Of a stretch of DNA of 33,975 nucleotides, positions 7,203 to 15,949 are shown one piece after another. A model generated the notes under the pieces. That model was not told the DNA's origin, searched no databases, and was given only the letters and a program-made list of their open reading frames with translations. The translations under genes were made by a program, and so were the position numbers. This DNA is from Candidatus Zambryskiibacteriota bacterium (GTDB lineage: Bacteria > Patescibacteriota > Minisyncoccia > Phycocordibacterales > DATDWN01), in NCBI GenBank assembly GCA_026394775.1, contig JAPLZY010000017.1, positions 1 through 33,975 of the forward strand, in the 5' to 3' direction. Position 1 is the first letter of the stretch. Every line of letters begins with the position of its first letter.

Positions 7203-8996
7203 ATGATCGAACTTATCGTTATCTGTTTGGGGGTTGGAGTATTAATAAGAATTTCAAGTCTCAGTAGTGCGGTCAGAGAAATTAAGGCTGAAGTTGCTGA
7301 ATTGAAAAATCAAAAGCTTGGTGGACAAGTTTTTGTAAAAAATACACAGACTTCTCCTGGTACATTCATGCCACCCACTCCTTCAGAGATGACAGAATCA
7401 CAAATGATAGTAGATAGTGTGGTGCAGGGCACACCATATTCTTCCCCTACGCTTGGTTCTGTAGCTTCAGACGATATCTCACATTGGTTTAAAGAAAATA
7501 TTTTACTTAAGATTGGTATTCTTATGGTTCTTGCTGGTTTTGGTTGGTTTGTAAGCTACGCCTTTATTCAAAACTGGATCGGTCCCGTTGGTCGGATCAG
7601 TCTCGGGTTTATAACAGGGGCACTCATCACTATTTTTGGTACTTTCCGACTCGGTAAAAATGAAGTTCAGGGAAACGCGTTTACAATTCTCGGTTCTGCA
7701 CTCATTATCATCACAGCGCTTGCGGGGCAGTATTATTATGATTTCTTCACGCCATTTATGGTTCTCGGCATCGCTTTTCTTGTGTCTGTATATGTCAGTA
7801 TGACAGCTGTGGCGTACCAGTCCGAAAAGCTCGGGGTGTACGGACTTCTCATTTCACTCTCCGCTCCTTTCTTTTCACATACCACCTCTATAGATCCATT
7901 TATTTTGTACGCATACCTTTTTGTAGTGAGTGCTGCATCTATTGGGCTCTCAGTTATCAAAGGTTGGCGTCTCATAAACGTAGTTGGAATAAGTGGTGTG
8001 CTTTTGTACAGCACATCTATTATTTTTGGCGGGTTAAGTCTTGTAGGAGATTCAAGGTATATGATACTGGCTCTTATCTACGCTATATCACTTTTGTACC
8101 TCTGTGTTAGTTCGTGGAGTCTTATCCAGAAAAGAGAGCAAGCGACATATGAAGATGTCTACCTCACGATTGCAAATACTGCACTTGTGCTCGGCACAAC
8201 GATACAGATAGTACCAGAAACATATCAAGGTCTTATTATTGCCGGATGGATGTTGGTATATGCATTTTCAGGTTTTTTTGTATTTCAGCAAACAAAAAAC
8301 GAAAAACTGTTTTATATTCACGCGCTTGTTTCCATCTTACTTCTTGCAGTCGCTACATCTATCGAGCTCAGTGGGCAGACAACACTCGTTATTGCTTTTG
8401 CTATTGAAGCAGCTGTTATTATTGTCGCTTCTTATGTTGTAACAAATAAGATAAGTATCGCTCGCGGGTTTGGTCTCTTGTTGATCGCGCCCGGCCTCAT
8501 GTCTCTACCAAGTCTTGTTTCCTCAAAATGGGATCAAGGTGTTTTACATTCAGATTTTGCTGTGCTTTTAATTCTTGCTCTCGTCTCGGTTGCGGTGGGG
8601 TATCTCTATAGTTTCTTCAAAGAACAAAACTCCAAAGAACTCCAGTTACATCAATTTATGTTTATTGTCGGAACGTTCTATGTGTATGCCATAATATGGC
8701 TTTCTGCGCACGCTCTTGCCGCAAATGATGACAGTGCAGTGTTTGTCTCTCTCCTCACTTTCACACTTATCGGTCTTACTACACACTTTATAGGATTGTT
8801 TAAGGACAATAGTGTACTAAAAAACTATGGAAAATTCTTACTCATTCTCGTAGTCGGACGACTTTTGCTTGTCGATGTGTGGAAAATGGAACTCGCACTT
8901 CGAGTAGTAACATTCATTGTCCTCGGTATTATGTTTATGAGTACCGCTTTTATCGGAAAAAAGAAGGAGACTAGCGTAATATCACCGATGCAATAA
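7203..8996 (+). CDS. DUF2339 polytopic membrane protein
   Basis: This 597-aa protein has one N-terminal TM helix followed by a short coiled coil ([20 protein letters not shown]), a linker of about 60 residues, then about 15-18 TM helices starting at [23 protein letters not shown]. This architecture and the [16 protein letters not shown]-type opening are those of DUF2339. The family is large, found in many phyla, and of unknown role, probably envelope-linked. The next gene starts one base after its stop, an arrangement that implies co-translation and a joint role with the secreted TSP3 protein. Confidence 0.85.
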   Translation: MIELIVICLGVGVLIRISSLSSAVREIKAEVAELKNQKLGGQVFVKNTQTSPGTFMPPTPSEMTESQMIVDSVVQGTPYSSPTLGSVASDDISHWFKENILLKIGILMVLAGFGWFVSYAFIQNWIGPVGRISLGFITGALITIFGTFRLGKNEVQGNAFTILGSALIIITALAGQYYYDFFTPFMVLGIAFLVSVYVSMTAVAYQSEKLGVYGLLISLSAPFFSHTTSIDPFILYAYLFVVSAASIGLSVIKGWRLINVVGISGVLLYSTSIIFGGLSLVGDSRYMILALIYAISLLYLCVSSWSLIQKREQATYEDVYLTIANTALVLGTTIQIVPETYQGLIIAGWMLVYAFSGFFVFQQTKNEKLFYIHALVSILLLAVATSIELSGQTTLVIAFAIEAAVIIVASYVVTNKISIARGFGLLLIAPGLMSLPSLVSSKWDQGVLHSDFAVLLILALVSVAVGYLYSFFKEQNSKELQLHQFMFIVGTFYVYAIIWLSAHALAANDDSAVFVSLLTFTLIGLTTHFIGLFKDNSVLKNYGKFLLILVVGRLLLVDVWKMELALRVVTFIVLGIMFMSTAFIGKKKETSVISPMQ

Positions 8997-8997
8997 T

Positions 8998-10197
8998 ATG
9001 AAAAAAATATTCACACTAGCTTTGTTGCTGTTTGTATTTTGTGCAGGGTCTTCGAGTGTTTTCGCGCAAGATTGGAAGCCTATCAAGACAGGAGATTCAG
9101 AGAGCATGGCTTTAGATCAAAAAATGATTCAATCGTTCCAAGAGTATACCCGTGTGGATGCTCAAAACATAGTTGTACCGAAGGTCTTTCAGGTTCAATT
9201 TGACTCACAGCTTGTCCAGAGTAACTCGTTTGGAGTATTCGATGAGACTGATAAAAAATTTATCCCGCACATGCTTTATAACGCCTACTCAAGTACACAG
9301 GTACTGTATGCAAATGAGAAAGTCGCTGGGGCAAATCTTTTAAATTTGTTCTACAAAGACAACATGGTGCCGTATGACTTTAGAGTAATTGATCCTGAAA
9401 AAAACAAAGCTCGCATAGAAGTTGGTTTTGTAAATCCGATTCAGTCTGATTCCTTGAATATTAACTTAGCTGATTATGTGACCTTGCCGGCTGCACTTAC
9501 ACTGAAAGCAGTTATTGATGATAAAGAAGTCGTTATCCTTAACAATTCAAAAATTACATCATCATATATTCGTTTCCCGGTTACTGTGGCACAGCGATGG
9601 ATTATAGAAATAGACTACGTTCAGCCCCTTCGAATAGTGGATATTGAACTTAGTAATGCATATAGTTTATCTAAAAATCGAACCGTAAGGTTTTTAGGGC
9701 TTCCTGGGCATATCTATAGTGTTTATGTAAATCCAGAAGCTTCTTTTCCTTACAGTAGGTCAATGGGAGAAGCACCGAATTTGGATAGTAATGACGACGT
9801 ATCGCGTATTATAGTTTCGTCCCTCTCAAAAAACCCACGTTTTGTGTGGGCTGACTCTGACATGGACGGTGTAGCTGACCGATTAGACAATTGTGCTGGT
9901 GTAGCAAATACTCTTCAAGAAGATGTAGATGGAAATGGTCGTGGAGATGCGTGTGACGACTTTGACCGTGACGGAGTAATAAATTCCTTAGATAACTGTA
10001 GAGATGTTCCAAACGCGAGTCAGATTGATACTGATGGAGATAAGATTGGAGACTCTTGCGACGCAGGTGAAAGTAGAGTTACTGAAAAATACCCAGTAAT
10101 AGTGTGGGGAGCTCTTGGTTTTGCAACGCTTGTTTTCTTCGGGCTTCTGTTTATTGCTGGAAAAAAGATAAAAGAAAACCAGGCTCCTTTGGTATAG
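8998..10197 (+). CDS. Secreted, membrane-anchored protein with thrombospondin type 3 repeats
   Basis: The 399-aa product has a signal peptide (about 1-24, cleavage near VFAQD), a beta-rich body of about 250 residues, and calcium-binding type 3 repeats. These are [39 protein letters not shown] and [12 protein letters not shown] (about residues 282-355). A C-terminal TM helix ([20 protein letters not shown]) and a basic tail follow. The four cysteines lie in the repeats. The body somewhat recalls DUF3999, which I know as a neighbour of DUF2339 genes in proteobacteria; that match is a guess. The gene is translationally coupled to the DUF2339 gene (1-nt gap). Confidence 0.75.
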   Translation: MKKIFTLALLLFVFCAGSSSVFAQDWKPIKTGDSESMALDQKMIQSFQEYTRVDAQNIVVPKVFQVQFDSQLVQSNSFGVFDETDKKFIPHMLYNAYSSTQVLYANEKVAGANLLNLFYKDNMVPYDFRVIDPEKNKARIEVGFVNPIQSDSLNINLADYVTLPAALTLKAVIDDKEVVILNNSKITSSYIRFPVTVAQRWIIEIDYVQPLRIVDIELSNAYSLSKNRTVRFLGLPGHIYSVYVNPEASFPYSRSMGEAPNLDSNDDVSRIIVSSLSKNPRFVWADSDMDGVADRLDNCAGVANTLQEDVDGNGRGDACDDFDRDGVINSLDNCRDVPNASQIDTDGDKIGDSCDAGESRVTEKYPVIVWGALGFATLVFFGLLFIAGKKIKENQAPLV

Positions 10198-10211
10198 CGC
10201 TGTAGATGCTC

Positions 10212-10240
10212 TTCAACAATTGAATTATTTGTGTTACGCT
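10212..10240 (+). promoter_or_regulatory. Promoter of the ABC-F gene
   Basis: TTCAAC (10212-10217), a 17-nt spacer and TACGCT (10235-10240). The ATG at 10249 lies 8 nt after the -10 box, a leaderless arrangement. Confidence 0.55.
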
Positions 10241-10248
10241 ACAGACTC

Positions 10249-11745
10249 ATGTCAAAAGATGAAGTAATCGTACGCTTTGAAAATATAAGCTTTGAATACG
10301 AACCAAACAAACCTATTTTAGAAGAGGTCTCTTTTTCTGTGCGAAAAAATTCTAAGATCACTATCATGGGTCAAAATGGTGGTGGAAAAAGCACGACTTT
10401 TGGCCTCATTATAGGAAAACTTAAATCAGAAGAAGGAAATATTTTTATGCCCTCAGGGCTCACTATCGCTCTCTCACGCCAGGTGATCCCACGAAACGAA
10501 CTCGACCTCACGGTCCGAGCGTTTTTTGAAAAAGCTTTTTCCGATGCTATATCTGCCGGACTTCGGAAAGATACGGGAAAGATATACGATATTGACCCAC
10601 GTATCGACACAGTGCTTGAAGTAGTAAACCTCAGAGGTCACGAAAAAATGCATGAGCGGATTATCAGATCATTTTCAGGTGGACAGCAGGCACGCCTTCT
10701 TCTTGCGTCTGCGTTGATCCAAGACCCGGACCTACTTTTGCTTGATGAGCCAACAAACAACTTGGATAAAGCGGGAATACAGCACCTCACACAGTTTTTG
10801 AAGGATTACAAAAAAACAGTGATGGTGATTTCTCACGAATCTGACTTTCTCAATGCCTTTACAGACGGTGTGCTCTATCTCGATGTCTACACTAAAAAAA
10901 TTGAACAATATGTTGGAGACTATTTTGATGTGGTAAAGCAGATTGCAGTGCAGGCTGAAAAAGAAAACAGAAAAAATGCTCTGCTTTCAAAGCAAATACA
11001 AGAAAACAAAGACAAGGCAAACTTTTTTGCTAACAAAGGAGGTCAGATGCGTCTCGTGGCTCGCCGAATGCGTGATAAAGCAGAAGAGCTCGAAGAAAGT
11101 AAAGTAGATACACGTAAAGAAGATAAAACTATTCGCTCATTTACGATTCCATTTCAAAATGTGATTGGGGATATTTTGAAAATCACTGAATTTTCTATTA
11201 TCAACCCAAAAACTCACAAACCAGTAAAACGAAAAGTCGAGCTCGCGCTTCGTAAAAACCAGCACCTCCTGCTAAAGGGTCCAAACGGCATTGGAAAAAG
11301 TACATTGCTTGAATCTATTGCACAGGGCACTGCATCGGGCTCTCATATAGCACCTGGTGTTACGGTGGGGTACTATCGCCAAGACTTTTCTACCCTAAAT
11401 TTTGAAGATACAGTCTACGACTCTCTTATCAATGTCACAAAAGATACAAAAGAGGAGACAATGCGAGCTGTAGCAGCAGGTTTTTTGATCACGGGGGATT
11501 TGATGAGAAGCAAGATCGGCAGTCTTTCTGAAGGGCAAAAAGGACTTGTGGCTTTTGCGCGACTCGTGCTTCAAAAACCAAGCCTTCTTATCCTAGACGA
11601 ACCAACAAACCATATAAACTTTAGACACCTTCCGGTTATCGCCGAAGCTCTCAGTACATACGAAGGAGCCATGATTCTCGTGAGCCACGTACCAGACTTT
11701 GTGGAAAAAATCCGTATCGACGAGGTGCTTGATTTGGAGAAATAG
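10249..11745 (+). CDS. ABC-F family ATPase (two nucleotide-binding domains, no TM)
   Basis: The soluble 498-aa protein has two ABC domains. The first has Walker A GQNGGGKST, signature SFSGGQQ and Walker B LLLLDEPTNNLD. The second has Walker A GPNGIGKST, signature SLSEGQKG and Walker B LLILDEPTNHIN. They are joined by a charged linker (about residues 225-300), as in ABC-F translation factors that bind the ribosomal E site. The second signature carries Glu for Gly (SEGQ), which is seen in some members. The ORF track starts at GTG 10231, but ATG 10249 fits the promoter spacing better. Which ABC-F subgroup (EttA, Uup, antibiotic resistance) cannot be told. Confidence 0.9.
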   Translation: MSKDEVIVRFENISFEYEPNKPILEEVSFSVRKNSKITIMGQNGGGKSTTFGLIIGKLKSEEGNIFMPSGLTIALSRQVIPRNELDLTVRAFFEKAFSDAISAGLRKDTGKIYDIDPRIDTVLEVVNLRGHEKMHERIIRSFSGGQQARLLLASALIQDPDLLLLDEPTNNLDKAGIQHLTQFLKDYKKTVMVISHESDFLNAFTDGVLYLDVYTKKIEQYVGDYFDVVKQIAVQAEKENRKNALLSKQIQENKDKANFFANKGGQMRLVARRMRDKAEELEESKVDTRKEDKTIRSFTIPFQNVIGDILKITEFSIINPKTHKPVKRKVELALRKNQHLLLKGPNGIGKSTLLESIAQGTASGSHIAPGVTVGYYRQDFSTLNFEDTVYDSLINVTKDTKEETMRAVAAGFLITGDLMRSKIGSLSEGQKGLVAFARLVLQKPSLLILDEPTNHINFRHLPVIAEALSTYEGAMILVSHVPDFVEKIRIDEVLDLEK

Positions 11746-11773
11746 TATTTTACTTTTTTGAGAAGATTGTGGG

Positions 11774-11802
11774 TTCACAGCAAGTGTGCTTGGTAGTATA
11801 CT
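11774..11802 (+). promoter_or_regulatory. Promoter of the Gmad2 gene
   Basis: TTCACA (11774-11779), 17-nt spacer, TATACT (11797-11802). ATG 11811 is 8 nt downstream, so a leaderless transcript is expected. Confidence 0.65.
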
Positions 11803-11810
11803 TATGGTAT

Positions 11811-12353
11811 ATGAAATATATATCATTTATTGTTCTTGCGTTGTTGGTGTTAGGTATTTGTTTTTTTGGTTTTACTCAGTACAAAAAAGGAAAAGTGATT
11901 ACCAACTTTGTTGAGTGTCAAAAAGCAGGAAACCCTGTTTCAGGAGGTCTTTCTCCTCGGCAGTGTTTGGCAAATGGTGTTTTTTACACAGAGGTTCTTG
12001 GTGACAAGCCTGTCGTTACAAAGCCTGTTGATGACACCGAACTTATCCAAGTTGCATCACCAGAAAAAAATAGCAAAGTCAGTAGCCCGCTTGTAGTGAA
12101 AGGAAAAGCACGAGGTACGTGGTACTTTGAAGCCTCTTTTCCTGTCAGATTACTTGATGCAAACGGTAAAGAACTCGCTGTAGCGCCAGCTCAAGCACAA
12201 GGTGAATGGATGACAGAAGATTTTGTGCCGTTTAGTGTGTCACTAACATTCAAAAAACCAAGTACTGCTACTGGTACTCTCATTTTAGAAAAAGACAACC
12301 CTTCTGGAGAGCCTATGAATGATAGGTCAATCAAAATTCCTGTAACTTTTTAA
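11811..12353 (+). CDS. Membrane-anchored Gmad2 immunoglobulin-like domain protein
   Basis: The product has 180 aa from ATG 11811. An N-terminal TM anchor (ISFIVLALLVLGICFFGF) is followed by a short Cys-containing segment (VECQKAGNPVSGGLSPRQCLANG) and an Ig-like domain. That domain resembles Gmad2: VASPEKNSKVSSPLVVKGKARGTWYFEASFPVRLLDANGKELA, then GEWMTEDFVPFSVSLTF and a C-terminal LEKDNPSGEP. Gmad2 domains are found in sporulation and CPR surface proteins, with an adhesive or structural role assumed. The track's start at 11769 is GTG and lies upstream of the -10 box, so it is rejected. Confidence 0.8.
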   Translation: MKYISFIVLALLVLGICFFGFTQYKKGKVITNFVECQKAGNPVSGGLSPRQCLANGVFYTEVLGDKPVVTKPVDDTELIQVASPEKNSKVSSPLVVKGKARGTWYFEASFPVRLLDANGKELAVAPAQAQGEWMTEDFVPFSVSLTFKKPSTATGTLILEKDNPSGEPMNDRSIKIPVTF

Positions 12354-12360
12354 CCGTATT

Positions 12361-12385
12361 AATATCAAAGAGGCGCTTTGATATT
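12361..12385 (+). promoter_or_regulatory. Perfect 10-bp hairpin directly before the nuclease-like gene
   Basis: AATATCAAAG / CTTTGATATT with loop AGGCG ends 7 nt before ATG 12393. There is no T-run, so it is not a classical terminator. It may control translation or mRNA ends between the Gmad2 gene and the nuclease-like gene. Confidence 0.5.
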
Positions 12386-12392
12386 CCGAAGT

Positions 12393-12944
12393 ATGAACAA
12401 GAAAAAAATAACACTTATGGTCACATTGATCTTTAGTGTTTTTTTGTTGATTTCAGAGTACAGAGGGGACCCCTCTGTATTTCCTCTAGATAAAGTCAAA
12501 CCTTCTACTACAGTGGTTAGTCAAAAAGAAGGTTTTTATCTTGTGACGAGAGTTGTGGATGGGGATACGATTGAGGTGACCAAAAATGGTGTCAAAGAAA
12601 AAGTCCGTCTCCTGGGTATCAACACTCCAGAGACCGTAGACCCCCGAAAAATGGTGGAATGTTTTGGAAAAGAGGCTTCAGCACACGCAAAGGAGTTACT
12701 TGCCGGGAAGCAAGTAAAAATAGTGTCTGATGACTCTCAAACCAAATATGACAAATATGGCAGATTGCTCGCATATGTGTATACCGAAGAAGGTCTTTTT
12801 GTAAACAAACATATGATAGAAGAAGGGTATGCATATGAATACACATACAATGTACCGTATATATTTCAAAAAGAATTTAAAGAGGCTCAAAAAAAGGCAG
12901 AAACGGAAGGGAGAGGTTTGTGGGGAGAGGGGGTATGTGAGTAA
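12393..12944 (+). CDS. Staphylococcal-nuclease-like (thermonuclease) protein, exported or anchored
   Basis: The protein has 183 aa. After an N-terminal hydrophobic helix (about 6-20), the SNase domain runs from about residue 48. It contains VVDGDTI, VRLLGINTPE and YDKYGRLLAYV. The three catalytic residues of S. aureus nuclease have counterparts: Arg72 and Glu80 in the RLLGINTPE segment, and Arg124 in KYGR. It should cleave DNA or RNA, probably outside the membrane, which in a host-dependent ultra-small cell could serve nucleotide scavenging (inference). The track's TTG 12378 start lies in the hairpin; ATG 12393 is preferred. Confidence 0.85.
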   Translation: MNKKKITLMVTLIFSVFLLISEYRGDPSVFPLDKVKPSTTVVSQKEGFYLVTRVVDGDTIEVTKNGVKEKVRLLGINTPETVDPRKMVECFGKEASAHAKELLAGKQVKIVSDDSQTKYDKYGRLLAYVYTEEGLFVNKHMIEEGYAYEYTYNVPYIFQKEFKEAQKKAETEGRGLWGEGVCE

Positions 12945-12971
12945 AAGTATGAGTACTTTAAATACTAGATA

Positions 12972-12996
12972 GTATTAAGTGTTTATACTTTAATAC
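12972..12996 (+). promoter_or_regulatory. Imperfect palindrome around a -10 box
   Basis: GTATTAA (12972-12978) and TTAATAC (12990-12996) flank TATACT (12984-12989), upstream of the gene at 13030. Such symmetry over a promoter could be an operator. Confidence 0.4.
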
Positions 12997-13029
12997 GAGC
13001 TAGACGTTCGATAAGATAAGGAGAAGGAA

Positions 13030-13434
13030 ATGAGTATTAACTTGGAAGATTTTGCCCAAGGTATAAAGAACTTAGAAGAGAAGAAGGCGATGATTCACCT
13101 TATTCTCAATCGACTAAAGCCTGCGATTGAGGAGTTGGTTGAAAAAGATACTTGTGGTAGCTACGGAATTTTTAAATTAAGGGACAATTGCGGTTATTCC
13201 TTAGAGTTGCTTAGTCCGACCGCAAGTTCCCCAAACTTTTCCCTTGCTTTTCAGACTGAAGAGGTTGGGTTCTATATTATGATTATGACGGATTCAAAAC
13301 CATATACGGGGAATGATATTAGTGACTACAGGATCCCTAGCCTTTATGGATTTTTGGAATCTCTCATCAACAAGGTGGCGGAACTGAGCCCAAAAGCACG
13401 AGATTGGTTTGACTTCGTCGTAACTCAAAAATGA
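13030..13434 (+). CDS. Uncharacterised soluble protein
   Basis: The 134-aa protein opens with an alpha-helical stretch (MSINLEDFAQGIKNLEEKKAMIHLILNRLKPAIEELVEK), followed by a likely beta-rich half and a C-terminal helix. No TM segment, signal peptide or recognised motif is present. Unlike most genes here it has a strong ribosome binding site (AAGGAGAAGGAAATG) and a leader of about 35 nt, so it is translated by the Shine-Dalgarno route. It stands alone between a palindromic promoter region and a terminator. Confidence 0.65.
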   Translation: MSINLEDFAQGIKNLEEKKAMIHLILNRLKPAIEELVEKDTCGSYGIFKLRDNCGYSLELLSPTASSPNFSLAFQTEEVGFYIMIMTDSKPYTGNDISDYRIPSLYGFLESLINKVAELSPKARDWFDFVVTQK

Positions 13435-13453
13435 GGCCTTCAGGGCTAAAAAG

Positions 13454-13486
13454 AAAAGGTGTGTGCATCAGCGCATGCCTTTTTTG
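13454..13486 (+). terminator. Intrinsic terminator
   Basis: AAAAGGTGTGTGC pairs with GCGCATGCCTTTT (three wobbles) and is followed by T5-6. It ends the 13030 transcript. Confidence 0.75.
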
Positions 13487-13515
13487 TTGACAAAATATAC
13501 AAGAGGTGCTATTCT
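13487..13515 (+). promoter_or_regulatory. Strong sigma-70-type promoter of the helicase leader
   Basis: Perfect TTGACA (13487-13492), exactly 17 nt, then TATTCT (13510-13515). The -35 begins right after the upstream terminator's T-run. Expected start near 13522, about 285 nt before the helicase ATG. Confidence 0.8.
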
Positions 13516-13521
13516 TATTAA

Positions 13522-13805
13522 GTAACTATATCTCATTTTTTGAAGAGATTTCTCTGCGCCCTTGGCGCCTAAGTCTGAAATTCGAGACCGTTTACAGGTA
13601 AGCTTATTCTGTAGACAAGTTATAGGGCCTCGAAACCTTCAGGAGTATGTAATTAGACCTACTCTAAACTATCACAGGAGTTTCGTAGTCGAGCAAATTT
13701 CTAGACGGACTAGAAAAATAATTTAAGCCGTACTTGTCGTACGGTGAGAATTATTTTTTGAAGTCCAACAACGAAATTTGCCGAATACGGAAGTCCAGTT
13801 AATTT
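13522..13805 (+). ncRNA. Long structured 5' leader of the DEAD-box helicase mRNA
   Basis: The stretch of about 285 nt has no ORF and holds several hairpins. GCGCC-CTT-GGCGC lies at about 13557-13569. TTCGAG / CTCGAA encloses a stem of GTTTACAG with CTGTAGAC. Then comes the 92-nt hairpin repeat (13691-13782), ending 23 nt before the ATG. Leaders of this sort on cold-shock RNA helicases are often self-regulating in other bacteria (for example deaD/csdA mRNA). Control by the helicase itself or by temperature is an inference. Confidence 0.55.
13691..13782 (+). repeat. 92-nt hairpin element, copy A
   Basis: The element folds as nested arms: GCAAATTTC/GAAATTTGC, GGACT/AGTCC, AAAAATAATT/AATTATTTTT, and tip CCGTAC-TTGTC-GTACGG. 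Its reverse complement recurs at 20695-20786 with 80 of 92 positions identical by hand alignment. No coding capacity or transposase. Confidence 0.8.
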
Positions 13806-15041
13806 ATGTATACAAAAAATAAAGGTGGATATGGTGGAGCGCGACCCACTTTCGGCTCCCGTCCATCTTTCGGCTCACGACCTACATCACGGTTTGCACC
13901 ACGCCGACCCGTTAAAAGAGGGCAAGCGTCTTTCAATGACGTTTCTCGATTTATCAATAAAGTTATTGTAACTGAAGAAGCAGAAGTTTTTGTGCCTGAG
14001 CATGCATTTGGCGACTTTGCTGTTCATGATGCTTTGAAAAAAGTGATTGCACTTAAAGGCTACACTACACCGACTCCGATCCAGGACAAATCAATTCCAC
14101 ATATACTTGCTGGTCAAGATATCGTAGGGATTGCAAACACTGGAACAGGGAAGACTGCAGCATTTCTAATCCCGCTTATTCACAAAGTGATGACGGGTAT
14201 TATGGCAAAGCAAAACGAACAGGTGCTTATTGTAGCCCCTACTCGTGAGCTTGCGATCCAGATCGACGCTGAATTCAAAAAATTTACTGATGGACTCAAC
14301 CTTTACTCAGTCTGTGTTGTAGGTGGTGCTCCCATCAACAAACAAATCCGAGATCTCCGGTACCAAAATGATTTTATAATCGGTACGCCAGGACGAATCA
14401 AAGACTTGATGGAACAGGGGTATATAAACCTTTCAAAATTTAATACAATAGTACTCGACGAAGCAGACCGAATGCTCGATATGGGATTTGTAGAAGATAT
14501 GCGCTTTATGATGGCTAAAATGCCCAAAGTACGACATACACTTTTCTTCTCAGCGACTCTTTCAAAAGAAATCGAGCAACTGATCGGAGAGTTCTTAAAC
14601 AATCCGATGCGAGTATCTGTGAAAACACGAGATACATCTAAAAATATTGATCAAGACGTAGTGCGAACAAGAGGTTTAGACAAGCTCGATGTGCTTCATG
14701 ATATTTTGAATCAGCCAGAATGTGACAAAGTGATTATTTTCGGACGAACAAAACATGGAGTAGAGCGTCTCACTGAAATGCTTGCAAAGCGAGGCTTTAA
14801 AGCCGATGCAATCCATGGTGACAAAAATCACACGGGACGTCAGCGAGCACTTACTAAATTTAAAGAAAGCCAGGTTCAGATTCTCGTCGCAACAGATGTT
14901 GCTGCTCGAGGACTCGACATTCCAAACGTTTCTCATGTGATCAACTACGATCTTCCGTCTACGTACGAAGACTATGTTCACCGAATTGGACGAACGGGGA
15001 GAGCTGGGAAGCCGGGGAAAGCCCTGACCTTCATTGACTAG
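13806..15041 (+). CDS. DEAD-box RNA helicase
   Basis: The 411-aa protein carries all helicase motifs in order: the Q motif (TTPTPIQDKSIP), motif I ANTGTGKT, Ia PTRELAIQ, II LDEADRMLDMG, III SATLS, then IV-VI ending in DVAARGLDIP and HRIGRTGRAG. The N-terminus is rich in Gly, Arg and aromatic residues (GGYGGARPTFGSRPSFGSRP), an RNA-binding type tail that CPR and other bacteria usually place at the C-terminus. The protein stops about 12 residues after motif VI (GKALTFID), so there is no C-terminal extension. It unwinds RNA with ATP, with likely roles in ribosome assembly or decay. The long structured leader suggests regulation at the RNA level. Confidence 0.92.
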   Translation: MYTKNKGGYGGARPTFGSRPSFGSRPTSRFAPRRPVKRGQASFNDVSRFINKVIVTEEAEVFVPEHAFGDFAVHDALKKVIALKGYTTPTPIQDKSIPHILAGQDIVGIANTGTGKTAAFLIPLIHKVMTGIMAKQNEQVLIVAPTRELAIQIDAEFKKFTDGLNLYSVCVVGGAPINKQIRDLRYQNDFIIGTPGRIKDLMEQGYINLSKFNTIVLDEADRMLDMGFVEDMRFMMAKMPKVRHTLFFSATLSKEIEQLIGEFLNNPMRVSVKTRDTSKNIDQDVVRTRGLDKLDVLHDILNQPECDKVIIFGRTKHGVERLTEMLAKRGFKADAIHGDKNHTGRQRALTKFKESQVQILVATDVAARGLDIPNVSHVINYDLPSTYEDYVHRIGRTGRAGKPGKALTFID

Positions 15042-15089
15042 TAAAACTTCCATATTTGGCCAATCAATGATAGCGACTCTTGTCCGACT

Positions 15090-15123
15090 TTGTTTTCTTA
15101 GAAGTAGTCTTCTTAGAAAACAA
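15090..15123 (+). repeat. 15-bp hairpin downstream of the helicase gene
   Basis: TTGTTTTCTTAGAAG and CTTCTTAGAAAACAA pair with one mismatch around loop TAGT. It lies in the 200-nt gap before the next gene, which has no ORF. Possibly a 3'-end stability element. Confidence 0.55.
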
Positions 15124-15174
15124 GAAGTACTCTAGTAGTGTCAAATCTGAAAGTTTTAGAAAGCTTAGTAGTTA

Positions 15175-15206
15175 CAACAAAAAACCGCTTTAGCGGTTTT
15201 TTGTTG
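15175..15206 (+). terminator. Intrinsic terminator (bidirectional sequence)
   Basis: A perfect 14-bp stem CAACAAAAAACCGC / GCGGTTTTTTGTTG with loop TTTA. T6 is included in the 3' arm. Confidence 0.85.
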
Positions 15207-15255
15207 AACTTCTCATATCTAGCCTCCAACTTCTATCCATGAGATAATGGTGTAT

Positions 15256-15948
15256 ATGCAAAAAGTACTTATTGGTTTTTGTGTCTTTGTTTTTGTGGTG
15301 TTGGGGTATGTGCTCTATACACGCACCAGTGCTCTTTTAGTTGCTGGTTTTTCTACAAACACAATAGAGACACCTTTTTATGAAATGAAAATCACTCAGC
15401 CTGATAATGCTCTGAAAGATTTTCCTGAGCTCTTTGCGGTAACTAAAAATGCAATCACATTGTTTGAAAAAAATTATGGTAATTGTGAAGGAGAAGAATG
15501 CGATAGAATAACTCCAGAAAGTCTTCCGTATGAGCTTCAGATCGACACCACAGTGGCTACGACAACAAAAACAGTTTCGTACATTGTCAGTCTCTATGAA
15601 TACACAGGTGGTGCACACGGGATTACTGCAATAAAAACTTTTACCTACGATAAGAAAAATAAATTCATCGATGAAAAAGCTGTGTTTGGAGAAAGTTCTT
15701 GGAAGCCTTTGGTTTCAAATCTTACCTTTGAGTATTTGAAAGCAAAACTTAAAGACCAAACGAGTGATGAAGTTCTCAAAGAAGGAACTTCTGTGGTAGG
15801 GTCTGCTTTAGATACATGGTATTTGAAAGACAATGATGTGGTGTTTGTGTTTGGTCAGTATCAAGTAGGGCCCTATGTACTCGGTATCCAAGAAGTGCCA
15901 ATACCACGAGAAAAGTTGAGTGAAGTTTTAACACATAATTTTAAATAA
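15256..15948 (+). CDS. DUF3298/DUF4163 (RsiV-like) anchored protein
   Basis: One N-terminal TM helix (about 3-20, VLIGFCVFVFVVLGYVLY) is followed by an extracytoplasmic domain. That domain shows the family hallmarks YTGGAHGITAIKTFTYD and, near the C-terminus, FVFGQYQVGPYVLGIQEVPIP, typical of DUF3298. Such domains occur in RsiV anti-sigma factors and in stand-alone surface proteins; no anti-sigma part is present here. GATAAT (15243-15248) lies 7 nt before ATG 15256, favouring that start over ATG 15247. msrA begins one base after the stop, so this gene and msrA form an operon, perhaps for envelope protein upkeep. Confidence 0.8.
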   Translation: MQKVLIGFCVFVFVVLGYVLYTRTSALLVAGFSTNTIETPFYEMKITQPDNALKDFPELFAVTKNAITLFEKNYGNCEGEECDRITPESLPYELQIDTTVATTTKTVSYIVSLYEYTGGAHGITAIKTFTYDKKNKFIDEKAVFGESSWKPLVSNLTFEYLKAKLKDQTSDEVLKEGTSVVGSALDTWYLKDNDVVFVFGQYQVGPYVLGIQEVPIPREKLSEVLTHNFK

Positions 15949-15949
15949 T

